Below, piece after piece: positions 27,774 through 35,189 of a DNA stretch of 64,000 nt. Source of the DNA: Clostridia bacterium (GTDB lineage Bacteria; Bacillota; Clostridia; Oscillospirales; Oscillospiraceae); the NCBI GenBank assembly GCA_009929315.1, contig SAAS01000007.1, positions 62,001 to 126,000 on the forward strand, in the 5' to 3' direction. Numbering within the stretch: position 1 is the stretch's first letter; each line of letters starts with the position of its first letter. The notes below the pieces were generated by a model that saw only the letters and a list, made by a program, of their open reading frames with translations, was not told the origin of the DNA and did no database searches. A program made the translations under genes and the position numbers.

Positions 27774-28088
27774 GTGATTGACGTCACACAACTTTGCGAA
27801 ATTGGTATGCTTTGCATTTTTGGAGCCTCTTGGCCTTTTAATATTGCAAAGTCCATCCGTTCTAAGACTGCCAAAGGCAAAAGCATCATATTTGAGTTAT
27901 TAGTTGTTCTGGGCTATTGCTTTGGACTTTTCGGTAAGCTTTGGTCTTATATGCATACTGGAATATTGGCTTACTCAACTTGGTTCTATATTGCCGATAT
28001 TACAATGGTTGTCATTGATGTTATTCTATATACCCGCAACGTCAAACTCGACCGTATGCGTGATTTGACTAGCAATAGCAATTTATAA
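27774..28088 (+). CDS. Small membrane protein of PQ-loop type
   Basis: The 104-residue protein uses a GTG start at 27774 behind GAAAG. It has three membrane spans, and the first carries FGASWPFNIAKSIRSKTAKG, which fits the PQ-loop/SWEET-like pattern of a proline followed by a basic loop. Half-size PQ-loop proteins dimerise to form small-solute transporters in other bacteria; whether this one transports anything is unknown. It is the first gene beyond the excisionase in the AT-rich island. Confidence 0.7.
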   Translation: MIDVTQLCEIGMLCIFGASWPFNIAKSIRSKTAKGKSIIFELLVVLGYCFGLFGKLWSYMHTGILAYSTWFYIADITMVVIDVILYTRNVKLDRMRDLTSNSNL

Positions 28089-28218
28089 AAACTGGACTGC
28101 GGTGGAAATATGAGAGTGGTTTCTGATACCATTTGATAAATGAATATGCAGATTATGATAAGCTTTCGCTTAGAAATAAACCAGAAGTAAATTCCAAAAT
28201 ATAAATTAGGAGGGTAAA

Positions 28219-28656
28219 GTGAATATCTTATCTATTTCAATTATAATTTTTTGTATCTTGGAAATAGCAAATGTGTTAATACTTTATTTTAGGCCTGATT
28301 CAAAATTGGGGAATGGTGTCGCTATATTTGATTCATGGAACAAGGCAAAGACAGATGAACCTATGAAATTGTTTGCACATTATATGGCATATTGGGTTGC
28401 AGGAACAAAGCTGATTTTCATTGTTTTGTTAACCGTGGTGCTGCTTACCGGCACAGAAGCTACTAAAATGTGGGCTGTTGTAGCAATGATTCTTTCTATT
28501 GCCACATATTTCTGGAAATTGCACCCTATTATAATTAAGCTTGATAATCTGGGGGAAATTACACCTAAAGGATATTCTAAAACCTTAGGAATTATGATTG
28601 GCGGATTCCTTTTCATGTTTACAGCGGCACTAGTTGCATATTTTCTATTTAAATAA
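28219..28656 (+). CDS. Hypothetical four-span membrane protein
   Basis: The 145-residue protein starts with GTG at 28219, supported by AGGAGGG at 28208-28214. Four hydrophobic spans are visible at about residues 3-23, 55-80, 85-103 and 122-144, with a soluble loop containing FRPDSKLGNGVAIFDSWNKAK between spans one and two. No family is recognised. Its AT-rich codon use matches the other island genes. Confidence 0.75.
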   Translation: MNILSISIIIFCILEIANVLILYFRPDSKLGNGVAIFDSWNKAKTDEPMKLFAHYMAYWVAGTKLIFIVLLTVVLLTGTEATKMWAVVAMILSIATYFWKLHPIIIKLDNLGEITPKGYSKTLGIMIGGFLFMFTAALVAYFLFK

Positions 28657-28802
28657 CAAAGTGTAATAAAATGATTTTTAATTTTTGCGCTGTAACTGAC
28701 TTTTCGTACACGAAGAATGGCTGTTACAATAACCAGTCAAAGAGATGTTGCAAATAAGTACAAACGTGCAATTTTACAAATTATTTTTCTTATGGAGGGT
28801 GT

Positions 28803-29741
28803 ATGAATAAATATTTTAAACAATATAAATGGTCTAATATTTTCGCAATGTTGCATAATCAAAAATTAGACCCTGAAATATGTACAGATAATTTTGAGAA
28901 TCGTTTAGTTGTCATTACTGGAGCAACTTCCGGTATAGGTTATGAAACTGCAAAAAAATATGCTTCTCATGGTGCTGATATTTTATGTATCAACAGAAAT
29001 GAGCAAAAGTCGAAAGAATTGTGCGAAATACTTAAAAGCCATTACGGTACCAATTGTTCCTATATGCTCGCAGATTTTTCAAAACTAGATGACACTCATA
29101 AAGTTGCAAAAAAATTGGCGGCACTGGACAGAGATATAGATGTTCTCATTCATAATGCGGGCGTCCATCTTACAAATAAAACCTTTACGGAAGATAATCT
29201 CGAACAGGTTTTTCAAACTAATTATTTGAGTTCGTTTATTATCAATTATTATACTAAGGAAAAATTTATCAAGCAAAATAGAGGGCGCATAATATATGTA
29301 AACTCTGAGGCTCATAGATTTTCCGCTTGGGGTTTGCGCTTGGATGACATTACATATGATAAGCATTCATACTCAGGACTAAAAAGCTATGGTGCCGCAA
29401 AACTGGCACAACTACTGTCAATGCTGAAATTTGAAGAGTACTTTTCTGAAACTGGAGTAACCATAAATGCTATGCACCCGGGAAATGTAAAAACAAACAG
29501 CGGTGAATCCAACGGTAAGTTATACAAATTTTTTAAAAAAGCAATTATTGACAGAAATGCAATATCTATAGAAAATTCTTCCGAATCATTGTACTTTTTG
29601 GGTGTTTCCAAGAAGCTTGAAAATACAAGCGGTAAGTTTTTTAATCTTACGACAGAAGAAGAACCTGCCCCGCCTGCTTTGGATAGAATAGAAGCAGAAA
29701 AATTGTGGCTATTTAGTCTTGAAATAGGAGGACTAAAGTGA
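28803..29741 (+). CDS. Short-chain dehydrogenase/reductase (SDR)
   Basis: The 312-residue protein has the SDR nucleotide motif TGATSGIG (about residues 39-46), the HNAGV motif, the catalytic serine in VNSEAH, and YGAAK as the catalytic YxxxK. After it, HPGNVKTNSG matches the substrate loop of retinol-dehydrogenase-like SDRs. It probably oxidises or reduces an alcohol/ketone on a lipid-like substrate with NAD(P). GGAGG precedes the ATG at 28803. Its stop overlaps the start of the desaturase-like gene by 3 bases, so the two are co-translated. Confidence 0.9.
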   Translation: MNKYFKQYKWSNIFAMLHNQKLDPEICTDNFENRLVVITGATSGIGYETAKKYASHGADILCINRNEQKSKELCEILKSHYGTNCSYMLADFSKLDDTHKVAKKLAALDRDIDVLIHNAGVHLTNKTFTEDNLEQVFQTNYLSSFIINYYTKEKFIKQNRGRIIYVNSEAHRFSAWGLRLDDITYDKHSYSGLKSYGAAKLAQLLSMLKFEEYFSETGVTINAMHPGNVKTNSGESNGKLYKFFKKAIIDRNAISIENSSESLYFLGVSKKLENTSGKFFNLTTEEEPAPPALDRIEAEKLWLFSLEIGGLK

Positions 29742-31357
29742 AAAACAAAAAAGATAAAGTTGTAATTGTTGGGGCCGGAATGGGAGGATTGACCGCCGGA
29801 GCATATCTATGCAAAGAGAATTATGATGTTCTATTGTTAGATAAAAATGATAAAACAGGTGGATTAGTACAAACATTTGTGCGCGAAGGATTTTCCTTTG
29901 ACACCGGACCCAGAGCTTTTGTTAATTCCGGAATGCTAAAACCTATATTAAAAGATTTAGGCATTGATTGGGAAACATTAGAAAATGTAATTTCAATAAA
30001 CATAGAAGACCAAATGTTTAGAGTTGATTCAATTGATTCTCTTAATGATTACAAACGCATATTACTCAATCTATATTCTGAAAATGCTGATGATATAGAA
30101 AAAATAATTAAGAGCATTTATAAACTTTCGAAATACACAAAAACTTTGTATGCATTTGATAATCCTTATTTTGTAGATTATATGAGTGATAAGAAATTTG
30201 TACTTACAAAGTTACTTCCCTGGACAGTCAAGTTGCTTTATGTTTTAAGGAAATTCAAGCAGTTTAATATGCCAATGGAAAAATTTCTTGAGGATTTAAC
30301 GGATAATGAGTCCCTAAGAGATATATTGACTCAGTTTTTCTTTAGAGAAACACCTACTTATTTTGCACTTGGCTATTTTCATGTTTGGCTTGATTATTTT
30401 TATCCAAAAGGTGGAACGGGTATTCTGCCAAAACTTTTACATGAGAAGATTTTAGAAGGTGGCGGTAAGTTCAAACTTAACACGAAAATAGTAGAAGTTA
30501 TTCCATCAGAATCTATAGTTATCGATTCTGATGGGAATCATTATGAATATGATCATCTTATATGGGCGGCAGACTTGAAGACGCTATATAAGGAGCTTAA
30601 TACAATAGGATTAGACGAGAAAGTTACTAAAAAGATAGCTGCTCAGCGCGAGATTGTTTTTTCTTCCAAGCCGGCTGAGTCCTGCTTCATCATGTACCTT
30701 GCGGTAGATCTCCCTCTTTCTTACTTCAGTGAAAAAGGTGGGGGGCATGCGTTCTATACTCAATCAAGACAAGGTTTAGGGGAGACAAATCGAGAAACAA
30801 AAGAAGAACTCTTAGAGAATTTTGAAAATAAATCCAAGGAAAAAGTATTCGCCTGGTTAGATGATTTTTGTAATTTAAATACATTCGAAGTTTCAATACC
30901 GGCTCTTCGAGATTCAACTCTTGCCCCAGACGGAAAGACGGGAATAATGATAAGTTGTCTCTTCGATTATGATGTTATTGAAAAGATTAATAAGGCCGGT
31001 TGGACTGAAGAGTTTAAAAATCGAATGGAAAACAATATTATCAAAATATTTTCGAAATCCTTCTATCCGGATTTCGAGAGGGATATTCTATTTAAATTTT
31101 CGACTACACCTTTGACAATAAATAAGACGGTTGGAAGCTCTGGCGGAGCAATGGTAGGCTGGTCCTTTGAAACAAAATCTCCTGTTTTCAACGAATTGAA
31201 AGATATGCCAAAATCGGCTCTAACTCCTATTCCGAATTTATTTCAAGCGGGTCAATGGGCCTATGCTCCGGCAGGTGTTCCTATCGCAATGTTAACAGGC
31301 TGGCACGCGACCCAAGAAATCATAAAAACCCAAAGAAAAAACAGAAAAAAACCGTAA
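29738..31357 (+). CDS. Phytoene-desaturase-like NAD(P)/FAD-dependent oxidoreductase
   Basis: The 539-residue protein begins with an FAD-binding Rossmann motif VVIVGAGMGGLTAGAYL, followed by LLLDKNDKTGGLVQTF and FDTGPRAF, the pattern of the CrtI/amine-oxidase family. The C-terminus has the second FAD contact in NLFQAGQWAYAPAGVPIAM. Relatives desaturate or saturate carotenoids, retinol and other polyprenyl or sterol-like chains. The GTG at 29738 overlaps the SDR stop. No phytoene synthase or prenyl synthase is in the window, so the true substrate is unknown. The gene is AT-rich like its neighbours. Confidence 0.87.
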   Translation: MKNKKDKVVIVGAGMGGLTAGAYLCKENYDVLLLDKNDKTGGLVQTFVREGFSFDTGPRAFVNSGMLKPILKDLGIDWETLENVISINIEDQMFRVDSIDSLNDYKRILLNLYSENADDIEKIIKSIYKLSKYTKTLYAFDNPYFVDYMSDKKFVLTKLLPWTVKLLYVLRKFKQFNMPMEKFLEDLTDNESLRDILTQFFFRETPTYFALGYFHVWLDYFYPKGGTGILPKLLHEKILEGGGKFKLNTKIVEVIPSESIVIDSDGNHYEYDHLIWAADLKTLYKELNTIGLDEKVTKKIAAQREIVFSSKPAESCFIMYLAVDLPLSYFSEKGGGHAFYTQSRQGLGETNRETKEELLENFENKSKEKVFAWLDDFCNLNTFEVSIPALRDSTLAPDGKTGIMISCLFDYDVIEKINKAGWTEEFKNRMENNIIKIFSKSFYPDFERDILFKFSTTPLTINKTVGSSGGAMVGWSFETKSPVFNELKDMPKSALTPIPNLFQAGQWAYAPAGVPIAMLTGWHATQEIIKTQRKNRKKP

Positions 31358-31435
31358 GCGCAAATGCCGGCTGCGTCTGTATTGGCAGATTCACCATTTT
31401 CATCTTGGATATAAAAATATGCAAGGAGAACATTA

Positions 31436-32299
31436 TTGAATAATTATTTTAAAGGGTGGTATTTTAAAGCACAGAACCGCAGTCAGACCCTCGCCTTAAT
31501 TCCTGCTATGCATATAGATGAAAATGGTGAAAAGTCATCCTCGATACAAGTAATCACCGAAAACGGCGCGTGGAATGTAACGTATCCATACGAGCAGTTC
31601 TCGTGTCATGGGAACAAACTGCAAGTTAAAATTGGTGAGAGCGGTTTTTTTGAGCAAGGACTGAAGTTAAACATAAAAACAGACGATATTACGGCTCACG
31701 GCAGTCTGAAATTTGGACCTCTGTCACCGATTCGTTACGACATAATGGGACCGTTTCGCTATGTGCCGTTTATGGAATGCCGTCATAGCGTTTTCAGCAT
31801 GACTCATACTGTGAACGGCGTTATCAATATAAACGGTGAAGAATATAGGTTTGATAACGACGCGGGATATATTGAGGGCGACAGAGGTCGGTCGTTTCCA
31901 ACTGTCTATGCTTGGACGCAATGCAATTTTTTTGATGAATCTCCTTGCAGTCTTATGCTGTCTGTAGCCGATATACCTCTGGGTGCAATTCACTTTACGG
32001 GAATCATTGGTGTAATTTATTGGCATTTAAAAGAGTATCGAATTGCTACCTATCTCGGTGCAAAAGCGACTTACATAGGCAATGGAATAATTGACGTTTC
32101 TCAAGGAAAATTTAAGCTAACAGCCAAACTAATCAAAAAGCAGGACAACCCGTTATATGCGCCTGTTCGTGGCGGCATGAAACGATTAATACGTGAAAGT
32201 CTTTCATGTACTGCCAGCTATTCATTTGAAGAAGACAACAAAACGCTTTTTGATTTTGACATCGACCGTGCCTCTTTTGAATATGAGTTTGAAAACTAA
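31436..32299 (+). CDS. Tocopherol-cyclase-like protein
   Basis: The 287-residue protein starts with TTG at 31436 behind AAGGAG. It shows the features of the tocopherol cyclase-like family (Pfam PF14249): an N-terminal YFKGWYFKAQ motif, FGPLSPIRYDIMGPF, and GYIEGDRGRSFPTVYAWTQ, where the conserved acidic and aromatic residues line the barrel. Plant members form the chromanol ring of vitamin E, while clostridial members are uncharacterised. It follows the desaturase-like gene by 78 bases. Together with the SDR it suggests a short pathway acting on a hydrophobic ring or chain compound. Confidence 0.85.
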   Translation: MNNYFKGWYFKAQNRSQTLALIPAMHIDENGEKSSSIQVITENGAWNVTYPYEQFSCHGNKLQVKIGESGFFEQGLKLNIKTDDITAHGSLKFGPLSPIRYDIMGPFRYVPFMECRHSVFSMTHTVNGVININGEEYRFDNDAGYIEGDRGRSFPTVYAWTQCNFFDESPCSLMLSVADIPLGAIHFTGIIGVIYWHLKEYRIATYLGAKATYIGNGIIDVSQGKFKLTAKLIKKQDNPLYAPVRGGMKRLIRESLSCTASYSFEEDNKTLFDFDIDRASFEYEFEN

Positions 32300-32351
32300 T
32301 TGCGTCAAGAACGAATCGCACGGAAGTTAAGCTCCGGCATAGCTTACATCT

Positions 32352-32560
32352 TTCTGCCTCAAAAGATTTCTTGAAAAAACCAACAAGAACAAAACTGTCG
32401 TGAAGCGCCTGTCTGAACTGCAGGATAAAATTGTGAACGACTTAATATTCAAACAATACAATTAGATTCTCTAACTGCTGATTTTAATAAGAAACTCTTG
32501 ATTATGGGCGCAATAGCTATTGCTTGCTCAATTGCGGCTCTGATTTGTTACTTTATTTGA
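32352..32560 (+). pseudogene. Frame-shifted remnant of a small membrane protein
   Basis: One frame reads RLSELQDKIVNDLIFKQYN before a stop at 32463-32465. A neighbouring frame then continues with DSLTADFNKKLLIMGAIAIA and a full hydrophobic helix to the stop at 32558-32560. The two parts look like a helical, coiled segment and a C-terminal membrane anchor of one protein interrupted by a frameshift. I cannot name the family, and no ribosome binding site is evident. Confidence 0.35.
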
Positions 32561-32690
32561 GACTAATTGACACTATCTTTAAAAGCTCTCCTTGTGCAAG
32601 AAAGTAATTTGGAACTATTTTTAACAGATTAAAAAGATACCCTATGATTTCAAAGAGAGCTATTAGTCCAGATAGTATGTAAAAAAAAGC

Positions 32691-32773
32691 ATGTGCCCCT
32701 TTTATTTTTCCTATAACTTTTTAACTAAAAGTAGCTACCGTGTGCATTTTGTATCAATTTAAGCCTTTTGTTC
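32691..32773. repeat. Dispersed noncoding repeat, copy A
   Basis: This segment shares with 34277-34362 the ordered blocks TAACTTTTTAAC, a gap, ACCGTGTG, ATT, TGTAT and GCCTTTT. Identity by eye is roughly three quarters. The two copies flank the aldo/keto reductase gene in the same orientation. Confidence 0.6.
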
Positions 32774-32871
32774 CATAAAAAAGGCTCTAAATCGTAAGAT
32801 TTAGGGTCTTTTCGTGCTTTTCAGAGCCGTTTGCCGATCATTTTCACGACTGTCTAACAGATTGTCTAACG
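32774..32871. repeat. Sequence resembling the tRNA-proximal end of the island (possible second attachment-end)
   Basis: From CCATAAAAAAGG the segment runs through a hairpin with the loop-side bases ATCGTA, then a T-rich stretch, TTTGCC and two CTAAC motifs. The same order occurs from the tRNA CCA end at 27258 to 27352. The match is imperfect and could also reflect an older, separate insertion. Confidence 0.45.
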
Positions 32872-32991
32872 CAAAATAGTTAAATTATTTAAATTGCATA
32901 ATAACAGATATCTGCTAGAATAATTTTATGAATAGATATTATGCCATTAACGATTAGGATTAGTAAATTGGTGATGTAGCGGAGGAAATAC

Positions 32992-34182
32992 ATGTTAACA
33001 AGAACAAATCAGAAAAACGGCGACGAGTTATCCATTTTGGGTTTTGGCTGTATGCGGCTGCCTAAAAACGGAAGAGAAATCGATGAGCAAAGATCGATTG
33101 AAATGATACATGACGCGATAAAAAATGGAGTAAATTACTTCGATACAGCTTATGTTTACAATAACGGAAGAAGCGAATCAGTCCTTGGGGCGGCGTTGGC
33201 GGGCGGCTGGCGCGAGAAAGTCAAGATTGCAACGAAGCTGCCGCCTTTCATGGTCAAGACTCTTGCAAACGCAAAAAAGATCATGAATACTCAACTTTCA
33301 AGACTTCAAACTGACTCAATTGATTATTACCTGCTGCATATGCTTACCGACATCTCCATGTATGAGCGTCTTGCTTCGCTCGGTGTGATGGAATGGTTGG
33401 AAGAGATGAAAAAGACGGGCATTGTCAAAAACATCGGCTTTTCTTTCCATGGCGGCAAAAAGGATTTTGAATTGATACTTAAAGCATATCCCTGGGACTT
33501 CTGTCAGATCCAATATAACTACATGGACGAAAACAATCAGGCAACAAAAGACGGCCTGCTTCTTGCCGCGGAAATGGGGATTCCGGTAATAGTAATGGAG
33601 CCTCTGCGCGGAGGCAAGCTGGTCACGCATCTTCCGGAGTCGGTAATAAAGGAATTTGCCTCGCAAAAGCCCGAAAAATCTCCGGTTGAGTGGGCGCTGC
33701 GCTGGGTGTGGAATCACCCCCAAGTCAACGTAGTGCTCTCCGGAATGAGCGATGAAACCCAGCTTAAAGATAATATCCGGATAGCCTCCGATTCAACCGC
33801 TAATTCCCTGACCGAAGATGAATTAAAGGTTTTTGAGCAGGTAAAGACCGTAATGCTTGAGAAAACAAAAATCCCATGCACCGGCTGTGGCTATTGTATG
33901 CCTTGTCCGTTTGGAGTAGATATACCCGGCTGCTTTTCCTGCTATAACGACAAGTATTTGATGAATGACAAATCAGCCAGATTTAGGTATTTTCAGATTA
34001 TGGGGTCTCTTTCGCACATTCCGGCTGTCGCATCACAGTGCCATGGATGCGGGAAGTGTGAAAGCCATTGCCCTCAGAAAATAGAAATAAGAAAACAGCT
34101 TAAAACCATCACTCGCGAGTTTGAAGGGCCGCTTTACCGACCAATAGTCACCGTTGTCCGCAAAGTTATGCGAGTGAAATAA
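32992..34182 (+). CDS. Aldo/keto reductase with C-terminal [4Fe-4S] ferredoxin domain
   Basis: The 396-residue protein has an aldo/keto reductase barrel with the catalytic tetrad Asp (YFDTAY), Tyr (AYVYNNG), Lys (ATKLP) and His (LLHM). From residue 300 it carries two cysteine groups, CTGCGYCMPCPFGVDIPGC and CHGCGKCESHCP, expected to bind iron-sulfur clusters. This fusion is common in anaerobes and links NAD(P)H chemistry to ferredoxin-type electron transfer. GGAGG at 32981-32985 supports the start. The substrate is unknown. Confidence 0.92.
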   Translation: MLTRTNQKNGDELSILGFGCMRLPKNGREIDEQRSIEMIHDAIKNGVNYFDTAYVYNNGRSESVLGAALAGGWREKVKIATKLPPFMVKTLANAKKIMNTQLSRLQTDSIDYYLLHMLTDISMYERLASLGVMEWLEEMKKTGIVKNIGFSFHGGKKDFELILKAYPWDFCQIQYNYMDENNQATKDGLLLAAEMGIPVIVMEPLRGGKLVTHLPESVIKEFASQKPEKSPVEWALRWVWNHPQVNVVLSGMSDETQLKDNIRIASDSTANSLTEDELKVFEQVKTVMLEKTKIPCTGCGYCMPCPFGVDIPGCFSCYNDKYLMNDKSARFRYFQIMGSLSHIPAVASQCHGCGKCESHCPQKIEIRKQLKTITREFEGPLYRPIVTVVRKVMRVK

Positions 34183-34276
34183 TCATGTTTTCGCTTTACA
34201 GCCTTTGAATACAGTATCGCATGTCGTGAAGAAGTTGATGCTCCTGATTTTGCATAACATTGATAAGTGCGACAGC

Positions 34277-34362
34277 GTGTGCATCATATAATTATTCCCC
34301 TAACTTTTTAACAAAAGGTCATCACCGTGTGGATTCTGTATTAAAATATGCCTTTTCTGCCG
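34277..34362. repeat. Dispersed noncoding repeat, copy B
   Basis: This is the second copy of the element described at 32691-32773, located after the aldo/keto reductase gene and before the Cys-rich Fe-S protein gene. Shared blocks are TAACTTTTTAAC, ACCGTGTG and TGTAT, with GCCTTTT at the end. Confidence 0.6.
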
Positions 34363-34426
34363 CGTAACAATGCCACTGTTAAAAATGAGTAAGATATGCT
34401 ATTCTGATAAAAACGGAGGTGAAATT

Positions 34427-35095
34427 ATGCTCAAAAATGACATAGGGCTTTATTTTAATCCGGGTTGTGCTCTCAGCATCTACAAGCCGGAAAAAGAGAG
34501 GCAAATTCTTGAATATTTAAACCAAAACCACCCCCAAGTCGAACTTCATAAAATATGCTGCCGACATGAGCCAAAGTTACCGAGCGGCTCGACAATTATC
34601 AATGTATGTGCCGGCTGCGACAAAAGATTCGGAACCCTTTACGAGGGGATTGAAACTATCTCTCTCTGGGAAGTAATAGACGAACTAAATAATTTTCCCT
34701 TCCCTGATTATCGGGGAAGGAAAATGAGCATACACGACCCCTGCCCCGTCAGAAATAAGCCTGCCGTACACTCGGCAGTCCGCAGTCTTCTGGGAAAAAT
34801 GAACATTGAAATTGCGGAGGCTCAAGCGCACGGAACAAAGTCTGTGTGCTGCGGAGACAGCCTTTATCCTTCCTGTGATATTGAAAAAGTATATGCCTCC
34901 ATGAAAAAGCGGGCGGAGAGCATGCCCTGTGAAGATGTTGTCGTTTACTGCGTGTCCTGCATTAAGTCCATGAGTGTCGGGGGTAAAACACCCCGCCACC
35001 TTATTGATTTGCTGTTTTATGAAGACACGCTGCCGCAAGAAACTAATACCGAAAAATGGCACACCGAGCTTGACAGCTATATTGCCAATCACTGA
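34427..35095 (+). CDS. Cysteine-rich (CCG-domain) Fe-S binding protein
   Basis: The start at 34427 is fixed by GGAGGT at 34415-34420, giving 222 residues; the open frame upstream to 34370 is not needed. Cysteine groups occur in FNPGCAL, KICCRHEP, VCAGCDKRF, HDPCPVRN, SVCCGDS and YCVSCIKSM. This pattern matches the CCG domains of heterodisulfide-reductase subunit B and related electron-transfer proteins, which hold noncubane or [4Fe-4S] clusters. It is a single-domain protein next to another Fe-S enzyme. The partner is unknown. Confidence 0.8.
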   Translation: MLKNDIGLYFNPGCALSIYKPEKERQILEYLNQNHPQVELHKICCRHEPKLPSGSTIINVCAGCDKRFGTLYEGIETISLWEVIDELNNFPFPDYRGRKMSIHDPCPVRNKPAVHSAVRSLLGKMNIEIAEAQAHGTKSVCCGDSLYPSCDIEKVYASMKKRAESMPCEDVVVYCVSCIKSMSVGGKTPRHLIDLLFYEDTLPQETNTEKWHTELDSYIANH

Positions 35096-35189
35096 AACAC
35101 ATGGAAGTTTCCTAACCTTTCTGAGCAAAATTCAATTTTTTGTGTACCCGCGAAAAGCTTTACCGAATAATTTTTTGGGGGATTATTAA

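Larger units (their letters stand above)
27261..32871. mobile_element. Remnant of an integrated element at tRNA-Pro
   Basis: The stretch starts at the 3' end of the tRNA gene with a truncated tyrosine recombinase and an excisionase on the minus strand. It contains AT-rich genes unlike the flanking chromosome. It ends near a second copy of the tRNA-proximal sequence pattern (terminator-like hairpin, TTTGCC, then two CTAAC motifs). The integrase body is gone, so the element should no longer move by itself. The right boundary is an inference from the sequence similarity and the change in base composition; no exact duplicated tRNA end was found. Confidence 0.55.
32300..32991. other. Intergenic stretch without an intact gene
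   Basis: This 692-base AT-rich region contains a frame-shifted coding remnant (32352-32560), a repeat shared with 34277-34362 (32691-32773), and the tRNA-end-like sequence at 32774-32871. It ends with the ribosome binding site of the aldo/keto reductase gene (GGAGG at 32981-32985). No complete gene was found on either strand. Confidence 0.7.

Noticed and set aside
28803..32299. Carotenoid biosynthesis cluster
   Set aside because: Only a desaturase-like gene is present; no phytoene synthase, geranylgeranyl diphosphate synthase or cyclase of carotenoid type was found, so a carotenoid pathway cannot be claimed.
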